A DNA stretch of 64,000 bases from positions 186,001 to 250,000 of the forward strand of contig CAWFOR010000020.1 of the NCBI GenBank assembly GCA_963817485.1, written 5' to 3'. Of this stretch, positions 28,972 to 37,826 are shown in pieces. Both the position numbers and the translations under genes were made by a program. Each line of letters starts with the position of its first letter. Positions within the stretch are counted from its first letter, which is position 1. The notes under the pieces were generated by a model, which ran no database searches, was not told the origin of the DNA, and saw only the letters and a program-made list of their open reading frames with translations. Source of the stretch: Hyphomicrobium_A sp963817485. GTDB taxonomy: Bacteria; Pseudomonadota; Alphaproteobacteria; Rhizobiales; Hyphomicrobiaceae.

Positions 28972-30270
28972 ATGTTCACGATGAAGGCCCCCGCCAAGAA
29001 GTCCGGCTTTTTCACCGCCTCCATCGCCGACGGCGACGCCGAGGTCGCCGACGCGATCGGCAAGGAGCTCGGTCGCCAGCAGCACGAGATCGAGCTCATC
29101 GCCTCGGAGAACATCGTCTCCAAGGCGGTGCTGGAGGCAGCCGGCACGGTGCTTACCAACAAGTACGCGGAAGGGTATCCCGGCAAGCGCTACTACGGCG
29201 GCTGCCAGTACGTCGACATCGTCGAGCAGCTCGCAATCGACCGCGCCAAGAAGTTGTTCGGCTGCGGCTTCGCCAACGTGCAGCCGCACTCGGGCAGCCA
29301 GGCAAACCAGGGCGTGTTCAACGCTCTTGCCGCGCCGGGCGACACCATCGTGGGCTTGAGTCTTGCGGCCGGCGGCCACTTGACGCACGGCTCTCCCGTC
29401 AACCAGTCGGGCAAGTGGTTCAAGGCCGTGTCCTACATGGTGAAGCCCGACACGCACCGCATCAACATGGATGAGGTCTACAAGCTCGCGCTCGAGCACC
29501 GGCCGCGCATCATCATCGCCGGCGGCTCTGCTTACCCGCGCCACATCGAGTTTGCCGACTTCCGCGCCATCGCCAATGAGGTCGGTGCGTACCTGATGGT
29601 CGACATGGCGCACTTCGCCGGCCTCGTCGCCGGCGGCGCGCATCCGAGCCCGTTCCCGCACGCGCACGTCGTGACGACGACGACGCACAAGACGCTGCGC
29701 GGACCCCGCGGCGGCATGATCCTGACGAACGATGAGGACATCGCCAAGAAGGTCAACTCGGCGATCTTCCCCGGCATCCAGGGCGGCCCGCTGATGCACA
29801 TCATCGCCGCGAAGGCCGTCGCCTTCGGGGAGGCGCTGCGGCCCGATTTCAAGGTTTACGCCAAGAACGTGATCGAGAACGCCAAGGCGATGGGCGAGGT
29901 GCTGGTGAACTCCGGCTTCGCGCTTGTCTCCGGCGGCACCGATACGCACCTGATCCTGCTCGACCTGCGCCCCAAGAAGCTCACCGGCAATATCTCGGAG
30001 AAGGCGCTGGGGCGCGCCAACATCACGACGAACAAGAACGGCGTGCCCTTCGATCCGGAGAAGCCGATGGTCACCTCGGGCATCCGCCTCGGCGCGCCCG
30101 CCGGCACCACGCGCGGCTTCGGCGTCGCCGAGTTCCAGGAGGTCGGCCGTATGATCGCGGAGGTGCTGGACGGGCTCGCCAAGAATGGCGAGGCCGGCAA
30201 CGGTGCGGTGGAGCAGAAGGTCAAGGCGCAGGCGATCGCGCTCTGCAAGCGCTTCCCAATCTACACCTGA
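28972..30270 (+). CDS. glyA: Serine hydroxymethyltransferase
   Basis: The 432-residue PLP enzyme transfers a one-carbon unit between serine/glycine and tetrahydrofolate. Signatures are IELIASENIVS (40-50), YAEGYPGKRYYGGC, DMAHFAGLVAGG, and PLP-binding Lys240 in TTTTHKTLRGPRGG. AAGGAAG precedes the ATG at 28972. The frame is open further upstream, but without protein-like sequence. It is followed 147 nt later by nrdR, an arrangement common in Rhizobiales. Confidence 0.96.
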   Translation: MFTMKAPAKKSGFFTASIADGDAEVADAIGKELGRQQHEIELIASENIVSKAVLEAAGTVLTNKYAEGYPGKRYYGGCQYVDIVEQLAIDRAKKLFGCGFANVQPHSGSQANQGVFNALAAPGDTIVGLSLAAGGHLTHGSPVNQSGKWFKAVSYMVKPDTHRINMDEVYKLALEHRPRIIIAGGSAYPRHIEFADFRAIANEVGAYLMVDMAHFAGLVAGGAHPSPFPHAHVVTTTTHKTLRGPRGGMILTNDEDIAKKVNSAIFPGIQGGPLMHIIAAKAVAFGEALRPDFKVYAKNVIENAKAMGEVLVNSGFALVSGGTDTHLILLDLRPKKLTGNISEKALGRANITTNKNGVPFDPEKPMVTSGIRLGAPAGTTRGFGVAEFQEVGRMIAEVLDGLAKNGEAGNGAVEQKVKAQAIALCKRFPIYT

Positions 30271-30417
30271 TTTCGCACAAGCCAATTCGGGGTGTCCGCA
30301 GCTGTCCATTGGATATCCGCGGGCACCTCGTTGCGTTTCTGACGCCCCAACGGCTAATACTCATGGCGCGGCGCCTGCCCTTGAGCGCCGGCGCGGCGGC
30401 CCGAACGGAGGCACTCC

Positions 30418-30954
30418 ATGCGTTGCCCCTATTGTGCGGGCGCAAACACGCAAGTGAAGGATAGCCGCCCCACCGAGGAGAACGCGGCCATCCGTCGGCG
30501 GCGTATCTGCCCCGATTGCGGCGGCCGCTTCACGACCTTCGAGCGTGTGCAGTTGCGCGAGCTGACCGTCGTCAAGCGCTCGGGCCGCAAGGTGCCCTTC
30601 GATCGCGACAAGCTCGTGCGCTCGGTCGACGTAGCGCTGAGGAAGCGGCCCATCGATGCCGAGCGGATCGAGCGTATGGTCTCCGGCCTCGTGCGCCAGC
30701 TCGAAAGCTCCGGCGAGACCGAGGTCGCGACCTCCACCATCGGCGGCCTCGTCATGGAGGCGCTGCGCGGCCTCGACCCCGTCGCCTACGTGCGCTTCGC
30801 TTCCGTCTATCGCGACTTCAGGGAGGCCGCGGATTTCCAGGAGGTGCTGAGCGAGATCGCCGGCGAGCCGGTGCCGACGCACGCCGCGTCCGGCATCGAC
30901 CGCATCGCGTTCGACAGCCCGGTCGTCGAGACGGCGCCGCTCAAGAAGCACTAG
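30418..30954 (+). CDS. nrdR: Transcriptional repressor NrdR
   Basis: This 178-residue regulator of ribonucleotide reductase genes has an N-terminal zinc ribbon with Cys3/Cys6 (MRCPYC) and Cys31/Cys34 (CPDCGGRFTTFERV), then an ATP-cone domain from about residue 49 that senses ATP/dATP. The likely target in this window is nrdJ, where a candidate operator lies at 20222-20237. The stop codon is embedded in the left end of the first palindromic repeat (30951-31026). Confidence 0.95.
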   Translation: MRCPYCAGANTQVKDSRPTEENAAIRRRRICPDCGGRFTTFERVQLRELTVVKRSGRKVPFDRDKLVRSVDVALRKRPIDAERIERMVSGLVRQLESSGETEVATSTIGGLVMEALRGLDPVAYVRFASVYRDFREAADFQEVLSEIAGEPVPTHAASGIDRIAFDSPVVETAPLKKH

Positions 30955-31026
30955 TGTGATGATCGAGAAATTCGCTATCGTCAGCGGCATGGTCACGAGC
31001 GAATTTCTCGATCTGAATCACACTAG
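30951..31026. repeat. Palindromic repeat element, copy 1 (CTAGTGTGAT ends)
   Basis: CTAGTGTGAT (30951-30960) is matched by ATCACACTAG at the right end (31017-31026). Inside, GATCGAGAAATTCGCT (30961-30976) is perfectly inverted as AGCGAATTTCTCGATC (30998-31013), giving a 76-bp hairpin with a 21-nt loop. It overlaps the nrdR stop codon and may also act as a terminator, although no T-tract follows. The architecture resembles short intergenic palindromes or MITE-like elements. Confidence 0.75.
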
Positions 31027-31039
31027 CAAGTTCACGATT

Positions 31040-31117
31040 CTAGTGTCCCTTATGATTCGGAAGTTCGCTCTCGGCCCCGGCGGCGAACTGTGGCGAACTT
31101 CGGAATCGGGACACTAG
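31040..31117. repeat. Palindromic repeat element, copy 2 (CTAGTGTCCC ends)
   Basis: CTAGTGTCCC (31040-31049) is inverted as GGGACACTAG (31108-31117), and GATTCGGAAGTTCGC (31054-31068) as GCGAACTTCGGAATC (31093-31107) with one mismatch. Its size (78 bp), CTAGTGT termini and two-tier layout match the preceding element 13 nt away, but the inner stem sequence differs. It ends 7 nt before the ribD start. Confidence 0.75.
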
Positions 31118-31123
31118 CGTCTC

Positions 31124-32275
31124 ATGGCTCCTGCGGCCGGTGCCGGGTTTGATGCTCACATGATGGCGATTGCCCTGCGGCTCGCGCAACGCGGGCTGGG
31201 CGCGACGGCGCCAAACCCGTCCGTCGGCGCCGTCATCGCGGATGAGGCGACCGGGGAGGTGATCGCGCGCGGTGTCACGGCGCGCGGAGGCCGTCCGCAC
31301 GCGGAGACGGAAGCCCTGAGCCGCGCGGGGGCGCAGGCGCGCGGGGCGACCCTGTACGTGACGCTGGAGCCCTGCTCGCATCACGGCGCCACGCCGCCGT
31401 GCGCCGACGCCGTCATCGCTGCCGGCGTCGGCCGCGTCGTCTGCGCCATCGAGGATCCCGACCCGCGCGTCGCCGGCCGCGGGCTGTCGCGGCTGCGCTC
31501 CGCGGGCATCGCGGTCGAACGCGGGCCGATGGCGCGCGAGGCGCACTGGATGGCGGCCGGCCACATCCTGCGGGTCACCGAGCGCCGTCCGCTTGTGCAA
31601 GTGAAGCTCGCACTCGACCCCGACGGATCGGTGCCGCGCGGGAGCGGCGGTCAGCCGGCGTGGGCGACGAGTGCGGAAGCGCGCGCGCAAGGACACCTCC
31701 TGCGCGCCCGTGCCGATGCAATCCTCGTGGGGCGCCAGACCGTCATCGATGACGATCCGCTGCTGACCTGCCGGCTACCGGGCCTCGAGGACCGGTCGCC
31801 GGTGCGCATCGTCGTAGGGCGCAGCCTGGACGGGCTTGCCCACAGCCGTCTCGTGCGCACCGCGCGCGAGCACCCGCTTTGGGTCTTCTGCGGGCCGCGC
31901 ACGGACACAGCGGCGCTCGAAACCGCCGGCGCCCGTGTCTTTCGCGTCCCCGAGATCGGCGGCGAGCTGTGGCTGCCCTCGTTGATGGAGGCGCTCGTCG
32001 CCAACGGCATCACGCGCCTCCTGGTCGAGGGCGGCGCCTATACGTGGCGCACGTTCTCGCAGGCGGGCCTCGTCGACGAGGCCGTGCTGTTCCATGCGCG
32101 CGCCGCGGGCGCGCCGCCGCTCAACCTGGAGCAGGGGTTAGCGGCACTTTCACGCTACGTCGCAACGGAAAGCTTGGAGCATTTCGAGCAACGTAACGTC
32201 GGCGGCGACGATATGATGGTGTTCCGGCGGCGCTGGCACAGCCTCGGCCGGCCGGCGCAACAACCCCAGCCTTGA
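31124..32275 (+). CDS. ribD: Bifunctional diaminohydroxyphosphoribosylaminopyrimidine deaminase / reductase
   Basis: RibD catalyses the second and third steps of riboflavin synthesis. The 383-residue product has an N-terminal deaminase domain with zinc ligands in HAETEAL and PCSHHGATPPC, and a C-terminal reductase domain (VQVKLALDPDGSV, RARADAILVGRQTVIDDDPLL, LVEGGAYTW). It is the first gene of ribD-ribE-ribB(X)-ribH-nusB-thiL. The start codon is right next to the palindromic repeat, so its RBS (about 31110-31122) lies within the repeat end and could be affected by hairpin formation. Confidence 0.95.
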   Translation: MAPAAGAGFDAHMMAIALRLAQRGLGATAPNPSVGAVIADEATGEVIARGVTARGGRPHAETEALSRAGAQARGATLYVTLEPCSHHGATPPCADAVIAAGVGRVVCAIEDPDPRVAGRGLSRLRSAGIAVERGPMAREAHWMAAGHILRVTERRPLVQVKLALDPDGSVPRGSGGQPAWATSAEARAQGHLLRARADAILVGRQTVIDDDPLLTCRLPGLEDRSPVRIVVGRSLDGLAHSRLVRTAREHPLWVFCGPRTDTAALETAGARVFRVPEIGGELWLPSLMEALVANGITRLLVEGGAYTWRTFSQAGLVDEAVLFHARAAGAPPLNLEQGLAALSRYVATESLEHFEQRNVGGDDMMVFRRRWHSLGRPAQQPQP

Positions 32276-32299
32276 CTTAAGCGGCAGCGAGGAAAGCTC

Positions 32300-32893
32300 A
32301 TGTTCACCGGCATCGTCTCCGACATCGGCGAGGTCGTGGCGCGCGAGGACGGCCAATTCTCGATCCGGACGAGCTACGCCGCTCAAACGCTCGAGGTCGG
32401 CGCCTCCATGGCGTGCGACGGATGCTGCCTGACGCTCACCTCGGTGCGCGCCGACGGCAAGGGAGCCATGTTCACCGTCGACACCTCCAACGAGACGCGG
32501 GCCAAGACGACGCTTGCCGACTGGAGCCCTGGGCGCCGCGTCAATCTGGAGCGCCCGCTGCAGGCGGGAGCCGAGCTCGGCGGCCACGTGGTGACGGGCC
32601 ACGTCGACGGGCTCGCCCGCATCCTTGATGTCCGCGCCGACGGCGAAAGCCGCCGCTTCTCCTTCGAGGTGCCCGATCACCTCGCCCCCTACATCGCCCC
32701 AAAGGGGTCGATTGCACTTGACGGAGTGTCGTTAACGGTCAACGAGGTGAGCGACAACCGTTTCGGCGTGAACATAATTCCTCACACCTTGACGGTGACG
32801 ACGTGGGGGGCCAAAACCCCCGGACAATCGGTCAACCTCGAGGTCGACCTGTTCGCGCGCTATGTCGCGCGGCTCTTGGAGTTCCGCCCGTGA
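32300..32893 (+). CDS. ribE: Riboflavin synthase alpha chain
   Basis: The 197-residue protein is two lumazine-binding repeats: MFTGIVSDIGEV ... GASMACDGCCLTLTSV and GHVVTGHVDGLARI ... GSIALDGVSLTVNEV. It dismutates two 6,7-dimethyl-8-ribityllumazine molecules to riboflavin. It lies 24 nt after ribD, and its TGA overlaps the GTG start of the next gene (GTGA). The same enzyme is called ribC in some genomes. Confidence 0.95.
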   Translation: MFTGIVSDIGEVVAREDGQFSIRTSYAAQTLEVGASMACDGCCLTLTSVRADGKGAMFTVDTSNETRAKTTLADWSPGRRVNLERPLQAGAELGGHVVTGHVDGLARILDVRADGESRRFSFEVPDHLAPYIAPKGSIALDGVSLTVNEVSDNRFGVNIIPHTLTVTTWGAKTPGQSVNLEVDLFARYVARLLEFRP

Positions 32894-34044
32894 CGCATGA
32901 AGCCGGTGCGATCGCAGTGTCGCAAGGCCGCGGCTGCCTGTCCGCCATCCCCGAGATCCTCGAGGATATGCGCAACGGGCGTATGGTCGTGCTCGTCGAC
33001 GCGGAGGAGCGCGAGAACGAAGGCGATCTCGTCATTCCCGCACAGATGGCGACGCCCGACGCGATCAATTTCATGGCGCGGTTCGGCCGCGGCCTCGTCT
33101 GCCTGTCGCTTACTCAGCAGCGCGCGCACGAGCTGGGGCTCGAAGCGATGGTGCGCCGGAACGACTCGCGCAACCGCACCGCCTTCACGCAGTCGATCGA
33201 GGCGCGCGAAGGCATATCGACCGGCATCTCCGCGCACGACCGCGCGCGCACCATCGCGACCGCCATCGACGCGACCAAGGGCGCCGCCGACATCGTCTCC
33301 CCCGGCCACGTCTTCCCGCTCATCGCGCGCGAGGGCGGCGTGCTGATCCGCGCCGGGCATACGGAAGCCTCCGTCGATCTGGCGCGGCTTGCCGGGCTCT
33401 ATCCCGCCGCCGTCATCTGCGAGGTCATGAACGACGACGGCACCATGGCACGCATGCCGGACCTCGTTGCCTTCGCACAGCGCCACGGCCTCAAGATCGG
33501 TGCCATCGAGGGTCTGATCGCCTACCGCCTGAAGAACGACCACTTAGTGCGCGCGGTTGCCCGCACGCGCGTCAACACGGCCGCAGCCGGCGCCTTCGAC
33601 CTCCACGTCTATGAGGCGACCGTCGAGCCGGGCGAGCACCTGGCGCTCGTCAAGGGCGACCTGTCAGCACCGGGTCCCGTGCTCGTGCGCGTGCACGCCG
33701 TCAACGCGCTCGCGGACCTGCTCGGCATCCGCGAGGCGGGCGAAGGCAGCCGCCTGATCGATGCTTCCCTGCGCACGATCGAGCGCGAAGGGCGCGGCGT
33801 CGTCGTGCTGATCCGCGACCTGCGGCCGAAATCCGTGTCCGAGTGGATTGAGCGGCGCACCCGCGATCCTAAGACATCCGAGGGCGCGCGCGAGCGCCGC
33901 CAGGTCGAGATCGGGCTTGGCTCGCAGATCCTCACCGACCTCGGCGTGCGCGATATGGTGCTGCTGACCAATTCGCCCGCACACGTCTACGTGGGTCTCG
34001 AAGGCTTCGGCCTGCGCATCGTCGGCACGCGGCGGATCGAGTGA
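32890..34044 (+). CDS. ribB: 3,4-Dihydroxy-2-butanone 4-phosphate synthase with degenerate GTP cyclohydrolase II domain (RibBX-type)
   Basis: The 384-residue product starts at a GTG at 32890 overlapping the ribE stop. Residues up to about 210 are a complete DHBP synthase (VVLVDAEERENEGDLVIPAQ, RAGHTEASVDLARLAG, EVMNDDGTMARMPDL). The C-terminal part aligns in position with GTP cyclohydrolase II but lacks the zinc cysteines (the ECLTGD and RCDC segments) and so cannot be a normal cyclohydrolase. Such RibBX hybrids are a known proteobacterial variant. A separate GTP cyclohydrolase II would be needed elsewhere in the genome. Confidence 0.9.
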   Translation: MTHEAGAIAVSQGRGCLSAIPEILEDMRNGRMVVLVDAEERENEGDLVIPAQMATPDAINFMARFGRGLVCLSLTQQRAHELGLEAMVRRNDSRNRTAFTQSIEAREGISTGISAHDRARTIATAIDATKGAADIVSPGHVFPLIAREGGVLIRAGHTEASVDLARLAGLYPAAVICEVMNDDGTMARMPDLVAFAQRHGLKIGAIEGLIAYRLKNDHLVRAVARTRVNTAAAGAFDLHVYEATVEPGEHLALVKGDLSAPGPVLVRVHAVNALADLLGIREAGEGSRLIDASLRTIEREGRGVVVLIRDLRPKSVSEWIERRTRDPKTSEGARERRQVEIGLGSQILTDLGVRDMVLLTNSPAHVYVGLEGFGLRIVGTRRIE

Positions 34045-34586
34045 GCGCCATGGTAGTCAAGATCAAGGCCCTCAAGACCAAGCCTCCGGCGCAGAGCGCA
34101 GCAAAGTCATACCGTCACGCTCCGCAGGCGCGCGTCCTCATCATCGAGGGGCGCTTCTACGACGCCATCTCGGACGAACTCGCCAACGGCGCCATCGCCG
34201 CGCTCGAGGCACAAGGCGTGGGCTACGACCGCATCACGGTGCCGGGCGCGCTCGAGATCCCGCAGGTGCTGGCGCAGGCGGCGTCCGCGGGGCTCATCCC
34301 GCGCAGCGCCGCGAGCGGCCGCTGGGACGGCGCGGTGGCGCTCGGCTGCGTGATCCGGGGCGAGACCTCGCACTACGACATCGTCTGCAACAACGCCAAT
34401 CACTGGCTGATGGAGGTCGCGATCCGCCACAGCATTCCGCTCGGCAATGGCATCCTCACCGTCGATACAGAGGCGCAAGCCATGGCGCGGGCGCAAGGCG
34501 GCGCCGACGGCAAGGGCGGAGACGCGGTGCGCGCGTGCCTGAGTGTCATCGAGCTCGTGCATACGTTCGAGAGGCAGGAAGTATGA
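34041..34586 (+). CDS. ribH: 6,7-Dimethyl-8-ribityllumazine synthase
   Basis: This 181-residue lumazine synthase carries RVLIIEGRFYDAISDELANGA, VPGALEIPQVLAQA, ALGCVIRGETSHYDIVCNNA and a GNGILTVDTEAQA segment. It joins the ribB and ribD products to make the substrate of RibE. The GTG at 34041 overlaps the previous stop; an ATG at 34050 is an alternative. Its own TGA overlaps the nusB ATG. Confidence 0.94.
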   Translation: MSAMVVKIKALKTKPPAQSAAKSYRHAPQARVLIIEGRFYDAISDELANGAIAALEAQGVGYDRITVPGALEIPQVLAQAASAGLIPRSAASGRWDGAVALGCVIRGETSHYDIVCNNANHWLMEVAIRHSIPLGNGILTVDTEAQAMARAQGGADGKGGDAVRACLSVIELVHTFERQEV

Positions 34587-35098
34587 GCGGGAACGAGCAC
34601 GAGCACACCCAGGCCACGGCAACGGCGCTGCAGCCGCGCACCGCGGCGCGCGTCGCGGCCGTGCAGGCGCTATACCAGATGGACATGGCCGGCACCGACC
34701 TCAACGCGGTGATCGACGAGTTCGTGCGCCTGCGTTTCCCCAAGCCCCCCGGCGACGAGGTCGCATCAGGAGCCGACGCCGTGTTCTTCACCGAGCTGCT
34801 GCGCGGCGTCGTCCGCCGTCAACGCGACATCGATCCGCTCGTCGATCAGCAGCTCGCCGAGGGCTGGCGGCTGATCCGCATCGACGCCATCGTGCGCGCG
34901 ATCCTGCGCGCCGGCGTGTTCGAGCTGATGGAGCGCCCCGACGTTCCCGCCCGCGTCGTCATCAACGAGTACATCAACGTGGCGCACTCGTTCTTCTCGG
35001 ACGAGGAGCCGAAAGTTGTGAACGGCGTGCTGGACAAGCTGGCGCGGCGGTTGCGCGCAAGTGAGTTCAACGGCCATGACGACCGCAAAGCCCGCTGA
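34583..35098 (+). CDS. nusB: Transcription antitermination factor NusB
   Basis: The 171-residue all-helical NusB has RTAARVAAVQALYQMDMAG, FFTELLRGVVRRQRDIDPLV and VVINEYINVAHSFFSDEEPKVVNGVLDKLARRL. It acts with NusE in rRNA antitermination. The start is an ATGA overlap with ribH, and thiL begins inside its 3' end. The ribH-nusB-thiL order is conserved in many proteobacteria. Confidence 0.95.
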   Translation: MSGNEHEHTQATATALQPRTAARVAAVQALYQMDMAGTDLNAVIDEFVRLRFPKPPGDEVASGADAVFFTELLRGVVRRQRDIDPLVDQQLAEGWRLIRIDAIVRAILRAGVFELMERPDVPARVVINEYINVAHSFFSDEEPKVVNGVLDKLARRLRASEFNGHDDRKAR

Positions 35099-36096
35099 TC
35101 TGCAGAGCGAAGAAGCGATCATCGCCGAGTTCTGGGCCCCCCTCGCTGCCGGCTTTGCTGGCGCGTTCGGCCTCAAGGACGACTGCGCGGCGATCACGCC
35201 GGAGCCCGGACACGACCTCGTCGTGACGACGGATGGCTTGATCGCGGGCGTGCATTTCATTCCCGGGGAGGATCCGGGCGCCGTCGCGTGGAAGGCGCTC
35301 GCGGTCAACGTCTCCGACCTCGTAGCCAAAGGCGCAACCCCGCTCGCCTACGTGCTATCGCTCGCACTTCCCCGCGCGCCCGAACGCGCCTGGCTCGCGG
35401 CCTTTGCGGGCGGCCTGCAGCGCGCGCAAGCAGCGTTCGGTTGCTCGCTCATCGGCGGCGACACCGACCGCACGCTGGGCCCCCTCAGCGTCTCGATCAC
35501 CGCCTTCGGGACCGTCCCCAAGGGCCGCATGGTACGCCGGTCGACCGCGGCGGTCGGCGACGCCGTCTACGTCTCCGGCACCATCGGCGATGCCACCCTA
35601 GGCCTAGCGCTCGTGGGCAACCCCGCGCTTGCGCAGCGCTGCGGGCTCGATGCGGCTGCGCAGGCCCATCTCGATGCCAGGTTTCGGCTGCCGCAGCCGC
35701 CCGTCGGCCTGCGCGCGGCGCTGCTCGGCCATGCGCACGCCGCCATGGACATTTCCGACGGTCTCGTGAAGGACTTCGATCGCCTGTGTCGGGTCTCGTC
35801 CGTTGGCGGCGAGATCGACGCTAGCTGCCGTCCCGCTGTCGGCCGCCGCGCGTGCGGTGGTGGCTGCGGGCGGCGCGACTCTCGCCGACCTCATCACCGG
35901 CGGCGAGGACTACGAGGTGCTCGCGGCGATTGCGCCACACGAGGTGGAGAAATTCGAAGCTGCGGCCGCCGCCGCGGGAACTCCCGTCACGCGCATTGGT
36001 TTTATTGTCGACGGCGGGCAGGGGTTGCGCGTGCACGACGGAAGTGGTCGCGCCATGGCGTTCACCAGAACCGGCTGGGATCACTTTGGGGATTAG
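35076..36096 (+). pseudogene. thiL: Thiamine-monophosphate kinase, frameshifted
   Basis: ThiL phosphorylates thiamine monophosphate to the active diphosphate. The first segment (to about 35820) has LKDDCAAI, VVTTDGLIAGVHF, GGDTDRTLGPLS and AAMDISDGLVKDFDRLC. Translation then shifts frame; the correct C-terminus is AAVPLSAAARAVV ... TLADLITGGEDYEVLAAI ... GWDHFGD ending at 36096. Removing the A near 35823 rejoins them. As the expected thiamine-diphosphate route, this gene should be functional, so an assembly error is likely. The ATG at 35076 overlaps the end of nusB; an in-frame GTG at 35061 is also possible. Confidence 0.92.
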
Positions 36097-36313
36097 GTCT
36101 GGTCCACAATCTTTCGAGGCTCCGATGCAACCGAATGGCACGTCGTTGCCACTGGTGCGGGCGTCTGGCACCCTGGGATCAACCCTGTCGTCTTTGTTTG
36201 GCCATATCCAGTGGGCAGTGAGGGCGTTCGGTGGTCAGGCGAAGCTTGGGCAGCCCTGCCGCCAGCCCGTAAGCTCCGCTCTCGTAATCGAGAGCAACGG
36301 TCAGGACGGATCG

Positions 36314-37720
36314 ATGCAGGCATTTCGCGCGCCCGCGCGGCCCCGCGGGGCGCAGATTGCCAACTTTCTGGAGAACGCGTGCGACTGGCGGACGGCGGGC
36401 GTGATGGGCCTCGCCCTTGCGCTGCTGCTGGTGGCGCTCCCAGCTTACGCACAGGCTGCACAAGCCAACTGGTGGGAAGGCATCACCGGCTTCGGCCAAC
36501 CTGATTATTCGAACCGCCGCAGGGACGACAACGGCGGCGGCGACCGGCCTCAGAGCGCCGCCGATCCGCTCGACGATCTGCGCCCCGATCCCACGCCCTG
36601 GCGCAGCGACGAGATGATCGCGGGGATGGAGGACGCAATCCAGCGCTATCAGGCGATCGCCGCCGCCGGCGGTTGGCCGCTGGTGCCGCCGGGGCGCATG
36701 ATGCGTGAAGGCGACGACGACGAGCGCGTGCCGGTCCTGCGCAAGCGCCTGCAGATCAGCGGCGACCTTCCGCGCCGCGCCGCCCCCTACAGCAATTACA
36801 CCTTCGACGAGGAGCTGTCGGCCGCCGTGCGCCGCTTCCAGCGTCGCAACGGACTGCGCCCCACCGGCCGTGTCGAGCAGTCGACCTTCCCCGCGCTCAA
36901 CATGACGACCGAGGACCGGCTGGCTCAGCTTCGGCTCAACCTTGGCCGCATCCGCGAGCTGATGTCCCAGGCGGTCGCCGACCGCTACATCCTCGTCAAC
37001 ATTCCGGCTTTCCAGCTCGAGGCGGTGGACAGGTACGAGGTCCAGCAGCGCCACCGCGTGATCGTCGGGCGCACCGAGCGCCCATCGCCCTCCGTGAAGG
37101 CGACCGTCCGCGCGCTCAACTTCTTTCCCTACTGGCGGGTGCCGGAGAGCGTCGCCCACCTCGACCTCATCCCCCACGTGATGAAAGAGCCGGGCTACCT
37201 CACGCAGGAGCAGATCCGCGTCTTCTCCAGCGTCGACGGCCCGGAGGTCGATCCCGCCGCGGTCGACTGGGGCTCTCCGCAGGCCCAGAAGCTCAAGTTC
37301 CGCCAGGACCCGGGGCCGCAGAACGCTCTCGGGCTCGTGCGCATCGATATGCCCAACGACCAGAACGTCTACATGCACGACACGCCGATGAAGCCGCTTT
37401 TCGCCCAGCGGTCGCGCGCCTTCTCGGCCGGCTGCGTGCGCGTCCAGGACGTGTTCGACCTGGTCGATTGGATCGGCCACAACGAGCCGGGCTGGGAGGC
37501 GGGGCGCGCGCAGCAGATCATCGCCGGAGGCCAGCCGGTGGACATTACGCTGACGCGGCCGATCCCGGTATTTTTCACCTACATCACCGCCTGGGCCGAA
37601 CGTGACGGGACCGTTGTGTTCCGGCCCGACCTCTACGGGCGTGATGGCGCCGCCGATACCATCGCCGAGATGGACCGCGATCCCAACGAGCCGCCGCCCG
37701 CGCCCACACTTGCCCCTTAA
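36314..37720 (+). CDS. L,D-transpeptidase (YcbB-like), second copy
   Basis: The 468-residue precursor has a membrane/signal helix (VMGLALALLLVALPAYAQAA). A putative peptidoglycan-binding segment follows (VPVLRKRLQISGDL ... VRRFQRRNGLRPTGRVEQSTFPALNM), then a YkuD domain with MHDTPMKPLF and SAGCVRVQD (Cys374). Domain order and many motifs match the LdtR-linked enzyme at 26092-27375, so these are paralogues. The ATG at 36314 is preferred because sequence upstream of it does not look coding. It sits between thiL and the site-2 protease gene. Confidence 0.9.
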   Translation: MQAFRAPARPRGAQIANFLENACDWRTAGVMGLALALLLVALPAYAQAAQANWWEGITGFGQPDYSNRRRDDNGGGDRPQSAADPLDDLRPDPTPWRSDEMIAGMEDAIQRYQAIAAAGGWPLVPPGRMMREGDDDERVPVLRKRLQISGDLPRRAAPYSNYTFDEELSAAVRRFQRRNGLRPTGRVEQSTFPALNMTTEDRLAQLRLNLGRIRELMSQAVADRYILVNIPAFQLEAVDRYEVQQRHRVIVGRTERPSPSVKATVRALNFFPYWRVPESVAHLDLIPHVMKEPGYLTQEQIRVFSSVDGPEVDPAAVDWGSPQAQKLKFRQDPGPQNALGLVRIDMPNDQNVYMHDTPMKPLFAQRSRAFSAGCVRVQDVFDLVDWIGHNEPGWEAGRAQQIIAGGQPVDITLTRPIPVFFTYITAWAERDGTVVFRPDLYGRDGAADTIAEMDRDPNEPPPAPTLAP

Positions 37721-37826
37721 GGATATCTCCGGCGGTGGCGGTGGCAGCACCGCTTGCGCTCGCCGCGGCGGCCTCGCATCCCTATATGATGGCGTGGCAC
37801 TGACCCTCGTATCCCGCGTTGGCTTC

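Noticed and set aside
28624..30309. 561-codon open frame antisense to glyA
   Set aside because: Compositional shadow of glyA; no domain or RBS.
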